Shown here piece by piece: positions 40,822-50,104 of a stretch of DNA of 64,000 bases (within the stretch, counting starts at the first letter, position 1; each line of letters opens with the position of its first letter). The DNA is from an uncultured Prevotella sp. (GTDB taxonomy: Bacteria > Bacteroidota > Bacteroidia > Bacteroidales > Bacteroidaceae): NCBI GenBank assembly GCA_900546345.1, contig URCI01000006.1:33333-97332 (forward strand), in the 5' to 3' direction. The notes beneath the pieces are model-generated. The model did not search any database. It was not told where the DNA came from and saw only the letters and a program-made list of their open reading frames with translations. Made by a program: the position numbers and the translations under genes.

Positions 40822-43800
40822 TTATTGTCTGATGATAATGAGTTTCTGCGTCTTTGATGCATAGCTGCTGCCGTCGGCCGACATGCGCACGCGATAGAGG
40901 TAGACTCCTGTCTGCAGGCTTGCGCCTTGCGAGTCGCACAGGTTCCAGTCGACCGTGTAGTTGCCGAGTGTCGTCACCCCCGTATCGGTATGTTTCCACA
41001 GCGTGCGTCCGTTCATGTCGAAAACCTCGATGCAGATGTTGGCCGCACTGCCCGTCATGTCATGGCTGACGATAAAGGTCGTGGTCGTGGTCGCCGGGTT
41101 TTTCGACACGCCCACCGAGCTGATGGTGGGTTGCAAGCTCTTCACCACCGTGAAATCGAGCGTAGCTGTCGACGGGTTGTTCAGCACATCCCAGGCACGG
41201 AACGTCAGTTGGTGCCGTCCCGGCTCCAACGAAGGAATGCTGTAGGCGGCCGTTCCGCTGGTATACGAGCCGAAGTCATAGGCAAACTCATCGTTGAGTG
41301 AGTAGGTCTTGTTGGGATCGCCGTCGATGATGAGTTGCAGATCGTGCCCTACACCATTGCCTGTGGCATTGATGCCACTGGTGTCAGAGATCTCGGCCAC
41401 GAAGTAGGGTGTGCAGTTGACCGAGCCTCCGTTTTGGAATTCCGGTGTGTTGAGATAGCAAAAGAGCTTGGGGCCGATGGTGTCTGTCGAGGCTGTTGTT
41501 GACCCACCGACGATGAAGTGTCCGCTCACGCCGTTGGCAGTGATGGTATGTGCGTTGTTGGTTGCGAAAACGTTGATGCGTCCTGTGCCGTCGGCATAGT
41601 TGATGTCCATCGGCACGGAGAATGTAAAGGCAAACCGCCCCTTGTGGATGCTGTCGGACCCCGAATAGAGAATCTTGTCACGCGTGTAGAACACAAAGGC
41701 GGAATCAGCCTCTGCACTGGTGTTCTCCTTGCAGATGATCTTCTCTTCCGTGTCCCTTACGACCGCCGTAGCGACCCCGTTAAAGTCATTGGCAGCGGTG
41801 TGGTTGAGGTGACCGGCGATGCGTGCGATGCTTCCCGCCTTGAATTTGGGTAGTGTCGGAGAGGATGTCGGTTCACCGTTGATCGAGTCGATGACGATGC
41901 ATGGGTCGGGGAGATTGAGTCTCAGGGCAGGGTCGCCGAGCAAAGCATATTGCAGTTTGTTGACCGTGAGATCCTGTCCGGTGGTGATCATCTGGTTTTT
42001 GGCCATGCGCTGCGCCTCCCCCAGAGTGGTGGCCTTGCCGTCTGTTCGGCTGAGCACCGCGGTGAGGAAAGCGCGGTTAATCACTTTGTTGTACGAGGCC
42101 AGCACCGTGCGCGTGGTTCCGAAGAAAGCCACAGCTCCGCCATTGCCGTTCACCACAGCGGCCGTGCCGATGTTGTCCTCGACATCATCAAAAGCCATGA
42201 TGTCGCAGGAAGCTGTGATCCACAGCGGCAGACGGGTGTTGGAGAAGGTCTGGAAGTCGGCGAGCTTGAGCACTCCCTCGTGCGAGATGAGCGTGGCGCT
42301 GCCGTGCCCGGCGTAGTCCATGATGAGTGCCCCTGCCTGTTGTTGCCGCTTGATGATGGCCGTAGCCTCGGGATAGCTGTTGCCCGTGGCAGAGGTCTGC
42401 TCGGTATAGGCGTCCCACATCACCTTTTTCATCACGTATTCTGGGTGGAGTGTGGCGATGTAGTCAGCGGTCTCGTTCTCGTCGTGCATGTGGAGATTGT
42501 TGTTGCCGTCGTCGCCCATCAACATGATTTCGTTTTGCCATGCGCCTGCGTTGCTGTTCTCGGCATAGTGGATGGTCTTGTCGACCATGACCTTGGCCTC
42601 GTCGGCAGAGATGACGGGAAAACGCCCCACAGCGATGTCGTCCATGTCGCGCGTGGTGGGATGACCGCCTTCGCCATCGTCGAGGCGCGTGAAAAAGCCG
42701 TCGTCGACATAGCAGAGTACGGCGTTGAACGAGTTCTCGCTCTCGTGGCAAAGCAGATAGTCATCGGGATTCAGTCCCCGGCAGTCGCTGGTGAGCATGC
42801 GGTTGTCCCATACGCCCCGGCCGAAGAGCAGCAGATAGCGTGGCAGATCCGCGTCGGTCTGGGCCCGGTCATAGAGCATTTTCATGTACCGTCGGTAGGC
42901 GTTGGCATCGGGTGTGCCGCTGCTGAACTCATTGTAGAGCTCATCAGCCTTGACGATGCGCACGCGCAGCGAGTCGTGGGTTGTGTGGAAGTCGGCGAGT
43001 CGCTGGGCTTGTTCCAGGAAGTTGCCGGAAGCGGGGATGATGATCACCATGTCGGCGGCAGTGTCGGCGTGGTGATCCTGGTTGGCGACCTGTCCGACGA
43101 AAGAGGGCGTGGGGAAGGAGGTGGTGAGGACTGGTTTGGGCGCAGGAAGGCTCCAGGCCATTGCCACATAGTCCAAGCGGAGCGGGCCACCGTTTGTGCA
43201 CACGATTTTCACGGTGTCGGCAGCGTGCAGACGCCCAATGTCATAAGTGGCGTAGCTCTCCGCCCCCTTGTTATAGTCACTGTATTCCCCGCCCGAGAGC
43301 GAGATGGTCATCGTGCCGAGCACCGAGTCGTTGAGCAGGATCTGAGCCGTGCTGGCCTGTCCGGCCGTTACCGCCACGGAGAGCTTGCCCGTTTGAGACT
43401 TGGAGCTGTTGGTGATGACGAGTCTTTTTGTCGCGCCCTTGCTGATGGTCTCACTGTCGAAGAGGTTGCGTCCGCCATGATACCACGAGTAGCCGTCTAC
43501 CTCATAGAGACTGTGATAGTCGTCGGCCATGGGGTAGTATTTCTCCAGAAAAGCCGTGGAGTCGATCGTTGCCACCGTGTCGTCGCTCTCTGTGAGAAAG
43601 TAATAGCCATAGTCGGAATAGGGATTACGTGTGCGTTGTGCCACGGTGTTGCTGCTCCAACTCACCGGTCCTTTGGCATAGAAAAGGTGGCGTCCTCCCA
43701 CGATGCACTGCTCCACTTCGGGCAGATCATCGAGTGCTTTCAGCGTGTTAGCGTCGAGCACCTCGTCTTGCAGATTGCCGCCATAGCCGTAGATTTTTAC

Positions 43801-44577
43801 CTTGTTGATATTGGCAAAGCCAGCCTGTCGGATGAGGCTGTTGCTCAGCTCATAGATTCCCGAGGCCGGCACGCGTATCTTCACCCATTTGCCCGAGGCC
43901 AGCAGCGAGTGGGCAGCGTAGCGTTGGGTGTTGAGCGCTGAATGTTGAGTGTTGAGAGATGAGTGTAGAGTGCCTGGCTTGGCCATTTGGCGCGAAGTGA
44001 CCGCTTGGGCATCGACGCGGAGCATGAAGCTGGCCAGTATCTGATACTTGCCATCGCGGCAGACGAGTGGGCAGAATGACAGCTGCAGGCTTGGCTGCCG
44101 GCGGCTCATGACCACTTGCTGCGCCACTGTGGGCAGAGCCGACAAGGGCTCGCTGCTCAGCCGGTGATAGGCCGCGATGTCACTCTCGGCCATATCCACA
44201 AACTCAGGGTAGAGGATGGTTGCCGTGTAGACAGAGTCGGTGTAGTTTGTGGGCAGCGCGATGGTGTAGGTAAACCGTGGCAGCGTGCTGTCGATGCGCA
44301 CCTGCTCATTGGTCAGATTGAAGAAGCGCTGGGCAGAAAGAGGGAGGGTGAGGAAAAGAAGGAAAAAAAGGAAAAGAAGGAAAAGGAGAGACCAAGCTCC
44401 CAGCCTTAGCCCCCTAGCCCTCTCCCTAACCCTCCCCCTGGGGGGAGGGAAAGAAGCCCTCTCCCTAACCCTCCCCCTGGGGGGAGGGAAAGAGCGGTCG
44501 GATAAAGGACGATATATGGGGCCTTTCATTTTTCCTTGTCGTTTAGTCATAGAGAACATAGAGATTATAGAACTCAT
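40822..44577 (-). CDS. porU: Type IX secretion sortase PorU, repeat-bearing N-terminus
   Basis: A ~1250-residue C25 (gingipain-fold) protease that cuts T9SS cargo tails and attaches cargo to lipid. Catalytic H758 (YAGHGSA) and C791 (TASCDIM) are present, as is a C-terminal Por-type domain ending KLIIIRQ. The start is uncertain: ATGs lie at 44577, 44559, 44550 and 44529. All precede two palindromic repeats translated as SFPPPRGRVRERA twice, directly before the hydrophobic signal core LLFLLFLFFLLFL...LSAQ. No in-frame ATG lies between repeat and core, so the repeats must form the signal peptide n-region unless a non-standard start is used. A heptamer run (~210-225) is also translated. Confidence 0.9.
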   Translation of the reverse strand: MSSIISMFSMTKRQGKMKGPIYRPLSDRSFPPPRGRVRERASFPPPRGRVRERARGLRLGAWSLLFLLFLFFLLFLTLPLSAQRFFNLTNEQVRIDSTLPRFTYTIALPTNYTDSVYTATILYPEFVDMAESDIAAYHRLSSEPLSALPTVAQQVVMSRRQPSLQLSFCPLVCRDGKYQILASFMLRVDAQAVTSRQMAKPGTLHSSLNTQHSALNTQRYAAHSLLASGKWVKIRVPASGIYELSNSLIRQAGFANINKVKIYGYGGNLQDEVLDANTLKALDDLPEVEQCIVGGRHLFYAKGPVSWSSNTVAQRTRNPYSDYGYYFLTESDDTVATIDSTAFLEKYYPMADDYHSLYEVDGYSWYHGGRNLFDSETISKGATKRLVITNSSKSQTGKLSVAVTAGQASTAQILLNDSVLGTMTISLSGGEYSDYNKGAESYATYDIGRLHAADTVKIVCTNGGPLRLDYVAMAWSLPAPKPVLTTSFPTPSFVGQVANQDHHADTAADMVIIIPASGNFLEQAQRLADFHTTHDSLRVRIVKADELYNEFSSGTPDANAYRRYMKMLYDRAQTDADLPRYLLLFGRGVWDNRMLTSDCRGLNPDDYLLCHESENSFNAVLCYVDDGFFTRLDDGEGGHPTTRDMDDIAVGRFPVISADEAKVMVDKTIHYAENSNAGAWQNEIMLMGDDGNNNLHMHDENETADYIATLHPEYVMKKVMWDAYTEQTSATGNSYPEATAIIKRQQQAGALIMDYAGHGSATLISHEGVLKLADFQTFSNTRLPLWITASCDIMAFDDVEDNIGTAAVVNGNGGAVAFFGTTRTVLASYNKVINRAFLTAVLSRTDGKATTLGEAQRMAKNQMITTGQDLTVNKLQYALLGDPALRLNLPDPCIVIDSINGEPTSSPTLPKFKAGSIARIAGHLNHTAANDFNGVATAVVRDTEEKIICKENTSAEADSAFVFYTRDKILYSGSDSIHKGRFAFTFSVPMDINYADGTGRINVFATNNAHTITANGVSGHFIVGGSTTASTDTIGPKLFCYLNTPEFQNGGSVNCTPYFVAEISDTSGINATGNGVGHDLQLIIDGDPNKTYSLNDEFAYDFGSYTSGTAAYSIPSLEPGRHQLTFRAWDVLNNPSTATLDFTVVKSLQPTISSVGVSKNPATTTTTFIVSHDMTGSAANICIEVFDMNGRTLWKHTDTGVTTLGNYTVDWNLCDSQGASLQTGVYLYRVRMSADGSSYASKTQKLIIIRQ
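43922..43970. repeat. Heptamer run translated inside porU
   Basis: TTGGGTG/TTGAGCG/TGAATGT-type units encode LHSSLNTQHSALNTQ near residue 210. The same heptamers occur in non-coding DNA at 14.5 and 17.7 kb. Confidence 0.6.
44417..44492. repeat. Two G/C palindromic repeats in the porU 5' coding region
   Basis: Two ~39-bp direct copies built on CCCTCCCCCTGGGGGGAGGG. They are translated and lie between the candidate ATGs and the signal-peptide core. Orientation is opposite to copies at 44588-44728. Confidence 0.85.
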
Positions 44578-44587
44578 CGGTATTATA

Positions 44588-44728
44588 GGGTGGGCTCATT
44601 CCCTCCCCCTCGGGGGAGGGTTAGGGTGAGGGCCCGGTGGGCTCATTCCCTCCCCCCTGGGGGAGGGTTAGGGAGAGGGCCCGATGGGCTCATTCCCTCC
44701 CCCTCGGGGGAGGGTTAGGGTGAGGGCT
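44588..44728. repeat. Three G/C palindromic repeats after the FAH gene
   Basis: Three ~47-bp copies, each with TCCCTCCCCCTCGGGGGAGG and GGGTTAGGG. They follow the FAH stop at 44766 and precede the porU start. A short run of CTTGGGGG units (44727-44755) adjoins them. Confidence 0.85.
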
Positions 44729-44765
44729 TGGGGGCTTGGGGGCTTGGGGGCTTTGGCCAAGGGCA

Positions 44766-45383
44766 TTATTTGCATTTGAACTCCAAGACCTTTCTGTCTT
44801 CGAGATAGCCTTGCATGAGATCGTCGATATGCACGGGGCCTACTCCAGCCGGTGTGCCAGTGAAGAGGATGTCACCCGTCTTCAGTGTGAAGTACTGGCT
44901 GATGTAGGAGATGATCTCATCGATCTTGTAGAGCATGTCATGCGTGCAGCCCTCTTGCACCGTCTGTCCGTTGATGTCGAGGTGGAAGCGCAGGGCACCC
45001 AGGTCGAGAAACTTTTCCTTGGGCACCCATTCGCCGATGCACGCCGCCCCGTCGAAGCCTTTTGCCAAATCCCAGGGCTGTCCGGCTTGGGATAGCTTGT
45101 GCTGTAGCTCGCGGGCTGTGAAGTCAATGCCCACCGTCACCGCATCGTAGTATCGCGGGGCAAAGCGCACGGGCACCGTCTTTCCGAGCTTGCAGATGCG
45201 CACCACCACTTCCGTCTCGTATTCGATCCGCCCAAGATGGTCGGGGATGAAAAACGGTTTGTGGTCTTTGAGCAGACTGGAGTCGGCCTTGAGAAAGATG
45301 ACGGGCTCGTCTGGTTTCTTTAACGTGTCGTGCAACTCTTTATTGTGCGCGGCATAGTTCATTCCGATGCAGAATATTTTCAT
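44766..45383 (-). CDS. Fumarylacetoacetate hydrolase family protein
   Basis: A 205-residue single-domain FAH protein. The start MKIFCIGMNYAAH and the segments FLKADSSLL, RIEYETEVVV (two acidic metal ligands) and GDILFTGTPAGVG are family hallmarks. Such enzymes act as acylpyruvate hydrolases or oxaloacetate decarboxylases/tautomerases. The short size suggests the acylpyruvase/YcgM type. It lies 15 bp from the GH53 gene, perhaps in the same transcript. Confidence 0.88.
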   Translation of the reverse strand: MKIFCIGMNYAAHNKELHDTLKKPDEPVIFLKADSSLLKDHKPFFIPDHLGRIEYETEVVVRICKLGKTVPVRFAPRYYDAVTVGIDFTARELQHKLSQAGQPWDLAKGFDGAACIGEWVPKEKFLDLGALRFHLDINGQTVQEGCTHDMLYKIDEIISYISQYFTLKTGDILFTGTPAGVGPVHIDDLMQGYLEDRKVLEFKCK

Positions 45384-45398
45384 GATGCGATGCTTGGT

Positions 45399-46700
45399 TT
45401 AGCGTACGACCGTCTTTTTGTTGCGATGGATGTAGACACCTTTCTCCGTGGGTTTGCTCACCACCCGGCCACTGAGGTCGTAGTAGCGGTCGTCGATTGT
45501 ATTGGTCGTGGAAAATGTCGGTTTGTTGATGGCTGTGGCGCTGGTGGCAAACGTTGCCAGTTCCGTGAAGGCCGACGTGGCCCGCCCGGTCTGACTGTCG
45601 AAGAGTGGCGCGTTGTACCATCCGCTGAGACTTGTGCCCTTGGCGTTGTACTCCGGCCACCACCAGAAGAGTCCGTTGACCTGACTGTGCTTGTTGAGCA
45701 TGGTGATGAGATCGTCGGTGAACTGCTTCTGTCCCTCGTCGCTATACGCCCATGTCTTCGTGGCGTCGTAGGTGGTTCCGCCGACGGCCCATGCGTAGGG
45801 GTATCCTGTCTCCACCACCATGATGTCCTTGCCAGGGTATGCGGTTTCCAGCTTCGTGATGGCTCCGTCGAGCTCGCTCAGGGCTCCGTGGAAATAGGGA
45901 TAGTAGCTCAGTCCGATGATGTCATAGTCAATGTTGTAAGCAGTCATCTTGTTGAAGAAGTTGGTCAGGGCAGCATAGCCGGCGTTGTCGTTTTGCAGTG
46001 ATGTGTTGCTGGACACGCGCTCGACGTGCAGGACGATCTTGGCCGAAGGTGTGGTGGCACGCACGGCCTTGGTAGCCTGTGTGAGCAACTTGGCGAAGCG
46101 GTCCCAGTTGGCCGTTGGCGATGAGGGCCAGCACTGTTTCAGCGTGGCGTTGGGGCGTCCCCACAGCATGCCGTAGGAGATCTCGTTGCCCGTCTGTACG
46201 AGGTCGGGTTCGGCGCCGGCGGCTTTCAGTTGGGTCAGCGCGTCGGCGGTGTAGCTGTATACTTTCTGTGCGAGGTCATCGTCGCTGAGATCTTTCCAGT
46301 CTTCTGGTGTCCACTGCTTGGCAGGGTCAGCCCAGGTGTCGGAGTAGTGGATGTCGAGTATCAGCTTCATGCCGGCGTCTTTGACACGCTTTCCGAGGGT
46401 TTTCACCCATGCGATGTCCTGGCACACATTGTCATCGGTGCTCCACGTGTAGGGAGCACTGCTGCTGGTGGTCTGCTTGTTGGGGTTGACAAACAGACGC
46501 ACGCGCATGGCGTTCATGCCCACCTGTTTGCTGTAGGTGATCAGGTCGCTGATCGACTGACCGTCGTGGGTGTAGTATGTGGCGCCGGCCTCTTCATATT
46601 TTGGCAGCATCGAGATGTCGCCGCCAGCCAGTTTCTGTGCTCTTGCGGTGCACAGCGAGAGTGCAAGAGCGGGTAAGAGAAGATAAGCACGGATATTCAT
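45399..46700 (-). CDS. GH53 endo-beta-1,4-galactanase with T9SS-like tail
   Basis: A 433-residue secreted enzyme: signal peptide (~1-21, ending ARAQ), then a GH53 TIM barrel with the acid/base E173 (TGNEIS) and nucleophile E297 (VETGYP). It cuts beta-1,4-galactan side chains of type I arabinogalactan/pectin. The last ~30 residues (DRYYDLSGRVVSKPTEKGVY, then a basic end) look like a short type A C-terminal sorting tail, so the enzyme is probably exported by the nearby PorU/PorV system. It has a strong promoter upstream. Confidence 0.9.
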   Translation of the reverse strand: MNIRAYLLLPALALSLCTARAQKLAGGDISMLPKYEEAGATYYTHDGQSISDLITYSKQVGMNAMRVRLFVNPNKQTTSSSAPYTWSTDDNVCQDIAWVKTLGKRVKDAGMKLILDIHYSDTWADPAKQWTPEDWKDLSDDDLAQKVYSYTADALTQLKAAGAEPDLVQTGNEISYGMLWGRPNATLKQCWPSSPTANWDRFAKLLTQATKAVRATTPSAKIVLHVERVSSNTSLQNDNAGYAALTNFFNKMTAYNIDYDIIGLSYYPYFHGALSELDGAITKLETAYPGKDIMVVETGYPYAWAVGGTTYDATKTWAYSDEGQKQFTDDLITMLNKHSQVNGLFWWWPEYNAKGTSLSGWYNAPLFDSQTGRATSAFTELATFATSATAINKPTFSTTNTIDDRYYDLSGRVVSKPTEKGVYIHRNKKTVVR

Positions 46701-46801
46701 TTCGCTTGGTTGATGATTTCTTTGTTGATGAAATGACGATTCTTTTTTCTTTTTCTTTTTGAGGTGGCTTTTTCCTATGCATACCTCGAAAGATTGCTAT
46801 G

Positions 46802-46832
46802 CAAATTTACGGAAAAAAGAAGAGATGTCAAA
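46802..46832 (-). promoter_or_regulatory. Promoter of the GH53 gene
   Basis: Minus strand: TTTG, 19 bp, TAAATTTG; both halves exact. About 100 bp before the ATG at 46700. Confidence 0.8.
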
Positions 46833-47002
46833 GCAGAGTTCTGTCTTTTTTTCTGTATTCGACTCAATCCTTGAAAGCATATTTACAAAATCACATCCGC
46901 GCAGACTTCTCTTCTAGAGAAGCCAGGCGGGAGAGAACACCGGAAAAATGCGCGGAACCGGGCATCTTTGAAGGCTGTGAGGAAGAAAAGAGTGAGAAGA
47001 AT

Positions 47003-47047
47003 CGGTCATCTCACCATTTTCTTCATGCCATCTCCGTGAGATGACCG
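47003..47047. repeat. Inverted repeat CGGTCATCTCAC
   Basis: A 12-bp arm CGGTCATCTCAC pairs with GTGAGATGACCG across 21 bp. A third copy of GAGATGACC follows at 47060. It lies downstream of the DUF6850 gene and may help end its transcript. Confidence 0.65.
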
Positions 47048-47076
47048 CATGAAATCAATGAGATGACCACATAAAA

Positions 47077-47126
47077 ACGGTGGTTTGACGAGAAATTCTC
47101 TAGAGAATTTTTCATCAAACCACCGT
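47077..47126. repeat. 50-bp near-perfect palindrome
   Basis: Two 25-bp arms (ACGGTGGTTTGA...TCTCT and its complement) match at 23 of 25 positions, with no loop (centre TCTCTAGAGA). It can form a cruciform or a long mRNA hairpin. No T-run follows, so an intrinsic terminator is not clear. Confidence 0.75.
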
Positions 47127-47310
47127 CGTGATTTCATCAGAAAAGTTATATGTATATATCTGGTTGATTATTAGATGCTTACGAAAATGCTGCGAGAATC
47201 GCGAAAATTAGGCCAAAGGGCACCCCGGTTCAGAAAAATGCAGCCACAAGGGTGGAAAAATGTCAGTTTATTCAACATTGTTTCCACCCTTTTGCAGGCG
47301 GCGCCGGTTC

Positions 47311-48867
47311 TTAGAATCTCATGCCGATGGCCAGACTTGCCCTGCTGTTGTGCTGGCTGTTGGCGGCATGGAGATAGCCACCGTCGAGGCGTACAAACCA
47401 CATCGAGGTGTGCTGCTTGACCGTGACAGGCAGCTGGTAGGTCAGTGCGAGGCGTGCCCTCCATGTGTTCACGGTGTAGTAGTCCTGCTCGTCGACGGTC
47501 CAGACCTGACCGGCGTATGGTGTGGACGGATCGGCGAGGTTGAGCCGGTTGCCAAAGACCTGGCGCAAGCGGAAGGCAGCGTCCACCCAGAAGCGGTTGG
47601 CAAAGAAGCCATGACCGGCAGAAAGGCCCCAGAGTGCATAGTGATGGGCAAAGGATGAGGTCGGCAAGTGATACTCGTTGTGGACAGCGTGCAGGATGCC
47701 GTCCACTCCCACATAGCCGTTGATGCCCTGCTCCGACACACTGTTGAGACGATAGCCCAGCACGGCCTCGAGCAGACGCACGCGGTAGCGCTTGCGGTAA
47801 GTCATCTGATTGACATAGCTGTAGGTGTTGTAGCCCGTCAGAGAATCGGTGGTGATGGTGAGCCGCTGACGGTATTCGTCGGCAAAGCCTTCCTCGTATT
47901 GCACTCCGGCATTCACGACATGCAGCCACTGCGGCGTGCGCAACGTCGTCTTGTTGGCGATGGCGTAGCGATAGACATGGTAGTGTCCCGGCTGATATTT
48001 ATAGGTTCCGTACACACCCTCGCTGCCCCGGTCAATGCCAGCCTCGGTGAGAGAGGCCCAACTGTCAGCCTGCCAGGCATAGGAAAGGCGGAAGCCGAAC
48101 TCATGGTCGACATATTCCCGCATGTAGCCGTTGTATCCGCCGACGACACCATTGGCGTTTTCCATGCCCGTCATCGTGTAGTATTTCAGGTTGGGATCGG
48201 TCTGCACGGTGGTGATGTCGGGTATTTTCTCCTTGTAGCGGCGGTAGTGGCCCTGCAAGCCCAGTGTGGAGTGGCCGAAGGTGTAGGTCAGGGACGGTGT
48301 GAGCCGATAGTCCAGCATCTCGCTCCGCGAACGCGGATCACGCAACCGGCTCAGATCGCCGAGCTGATAATCGAGGCGCAGTCCGAAGCGCCAGGGGCCG
48401 AAGGCTGTGGTGCCGACAGCCGCCGTGAGACTGATGTCCTGCCGGTCGTAGCTGGCAGCCACCTCACTGCCCGAGATCATCGGATTGCTGTTGTAGGTAC
48501 GGCGCACGTCGCTCCATCGGCGATCCTTGGTTCGTCCCATGTCGAAATCAAACTTGCCATAGCCATAGAGATACCGTCCCATGCGCTGATAGCGCTCGGT
48601 AAAGAAGTGCAGGCCGTTGTCCTGATTGCCTTCCTGCACCCGGCGGTAGCCAAGACTTTGGTGCGTACCCTCTATCAGAGCGACGCCGCGGTCGGTGATG
48701 GAGTCAAGCGTGAGTCCGGCGGCGTTGTGTGATTCCGTCCACAGCGAGATGGCGTCGGCCAGACGATAGGACGACTCATCGACCGTCTGTGCCGACAGAG
48801 ACAGAGGAAAAAGCAGGAGGGCCGGAGCCAAAAGACGAGGGGCGAGAGACAGATGATCAATATTCAT
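47311..48867 (-). CDS. DUF6850-type outer-membrane beta-barrel protein
   Basis: A 518-residue exported protein. A signal peptide (~1-27, ending LSAQ) is followed by alternating hydrophobic/aromatic strands and a C-terminal aromatic residue (AIGMRF), the mark of an outer-membrane barrel. Named DUF6850 from memory; no ligand is known. It overlaps the DUF4876 lipoprotein gene by 11 bp and follows a TonB receptor, so it may work with that receptor in uptake. Confidence 0.75.
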   Translation of the reverse strand: MNIDHLSLAPRLLAPALLLFPLSLSAQTVDESSYRLADAISLWTESHNAAGLTLDSITDRGVALIEGTHQSLGYRRVQEGNQDNGLHFFTERYQRMGRYLYGYGKFDFDMGRTKDRRWSDVRRTYNSNPMISGSEVAASYDRQDISLTAAVGTTAFGPWRFGLRLDYQLGDLSRLRDPRSRSEMLDYRLTPSLTYTFGHSTLGLQGHYRRYKEKIPDITTVQTDPNLKYYTMTGMENANGVVGGYNGYMREYVDHEFGFRLSYAWQADSWASLTEAGIDRGSEGVYGTYKYQPGHYHVYRYAIANKTTLRTPQWLHVVNAGVQYEEGFADEYRQRLTITTDSLTGYNTYSYVNQMTYRKRYRVRLLEAVLGYRLNSVSEQGINGYVGVDGILHAVHNEYHLPTSSFAHHYALWGLSAGHGFFANRFWVDAAFRLRQVFGNRLNLADPSTPYAGQVWTVDEQDYYTVNTWRARLALTYQLPVTVKQHTSMWFVRLDGGYLHAANSQHNSRASLAIGMRF

Positions 48868-50104
48868 AGTTGCGTGGCGTTAGAGTGGATGAAACAGCAA
48901 AGTCGTTGGTCGAGTTGTTGGTGTCCTGTAGGATATATTGTCCTTGGGCTCCCTTCCGGGCAGACTTCTTGCGGTAGACGGTCTCGCCGTTGTATCCGCT
49001 GGCAGAGTGGATATAGGTGGCACCGGCGTCAAGGGCAGGGAGCAGTCGTTTCGTAGCCAGGTCGATGGTGCCGGTGTTCTTGTATTTCAGGATTTCCACG
49101 CCGTCGAGCACCTGCGAGATGCCTGCGGCGAGCCATTGGCTGCCCGACGTTTTGCCATAGTTGTAGACTTTCTGCCAGGAGGCCGTGGCGGCATTGCTGC
49201 GGAAGAGCACCACGCCGCAGGGACCACCCTGCACGAGATTCATCTTCGAGATGGCGCTGAAGGCCGAGTAGACCAGTTCGAGTGCGGTGGTCTCGGGGTT
49301 GTTGAGTGTTCGGCCCTGACTATCCTTAGCCTCAAAGTCGGCGTCGATCAGGTTGAGCGATGTGCCCACGTTGGCCGTGTGGTCAATGGCACTGTTGGTG
49401 ATGACCACCGATTGTCCGGGCTTCACGAGGTGAGGCGTCCCGGCCGGGATGCGGAAGAGCTGCTTGAGCACGACGACAGAGTCCTGGAAGATTGTGGCGT
49501 TTTGTTCGAGTGTGTAGGAGGGTGATGTGTTGGACTCAACGAGTCCGAGGTACATGCCGGCAATGTCCACCTCTTCGTCGCCCTGATTATAGAGCTCGAT
49601 ATACTGTGCGGCGAGGTAGTTTTTCCGGTTGATGTCCTTCATGCCGGCATAAAATACCTTGGAGATGACGAGTGAGCGGGTGATGGAGAATTGCGTGGCA
49701 ATCGTCAGCGGCGAGTCGGTCATGTCCTTCTCCAGGAGCTGGGCATGGCTGCTGCCAGCCACGACGGCACCGTCGTTGACCTCCGTGTCACCGGTGGCCA
49801 AACGGTATTCATCGGCAGAGAGCGCCCAAGAGACCGACACGGAATAGACGTCGGGGACAAGTTCCGTGAAGTGTGCGATGCCATTGGCGTCGGTGACGGC
49901 CGTCGTCTCTCCGCCGCTTTCGCGGGTCAGTGTGACGGTGTGGCCGTTGAGGGCGAGTTGTCCTGTGGCGTCAGCGGGCTGCGCGACGCGAATGTCGACG
50001 TTGATGGCTTTTGTCTCGTCGCTATAGTCTACGCAGCTGCCCATCGTCAGGGTCAACAGGAGCAGCAGCAAAGGCCACAGTGCGATATGGATTTTTGTGT
50101 TCAT
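48857..50104 (-). CDS. DUF4876-type surface lipoprotein
   Basis: The frame opens at 50146, but the ATG at 50104 places a lipoprotein signal (ALWPLLLLLLTLTMGSC) with the lipidated Cys near residue 24; the mature protein is ~390 residues. An N-terminal carboxypeptidase-regulatory-like beta-sandwich (~35-120) precedes an LTD-like domain (SLVISKVFYAG...QYIELYNQGDEEVDIAG). DUF4876 is from memory. The layout suggests a SusD-like partner for the TonB receptor upstream, but it lacks SusD TPR helices. Confidence 0.75.
   Translation of the reverse strand: MNTKIHIALWPLLLLLLTLTMGSCVDYSDETKAINVDIRVAQPADATGQLALNGHTVTLTRESGGETTAVTDANGIAHFTELVPDVYSVSVSWALSADEYRLATGDTEVNDGAVVAGSSHAQLLEKDMTDSPLTIATQFSITRSLVISKVFYAGMKDINRKNYLAAQYIELYNQGDEEVDIAGMYLGLVESNTSPSYTLEQNATIFQDSVVVLKQLFRIPAGTPHLVKPGQSVVITNSAIDHTANVGTSLNLIDADFEAKDSQGRTLNNPETTALELVYSAFSAISKMNLVQGGPCGVVLFRSNAATASWQKVYNYGKTSGSQWLAAGISQVLDGVEILKYKNTGTIDLATKRLLPALDAGATYIHSASGYNGETVYRKKSARKGAQGQYILQDTNNSTNDFAVSSTLTPRNYEY

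Larger units (their letters stand above)
46701..47310. other. 610-bp non-coding region with hairpins
   Basis: It contains the GH53 promoter (46802-46832), a 12-bp inverted repeat (47003-47014/47036-47047), and a 50-bp near-perfect palindrome (47077-47126). An 81-codon plus-strand ORF at 46799 looks spurious. No other gene was found. Confidence 0.6.

Noticed and set aside
41950..43941. 663-codon plus-strand ORF
   Set aside because: Antisense to porU, whose catalytic residues are clear.
46799..47044. 81-codon plus-strand ORF
   Set aside because: Overlaps a promoter and inverted repeats; no recognisable motif.
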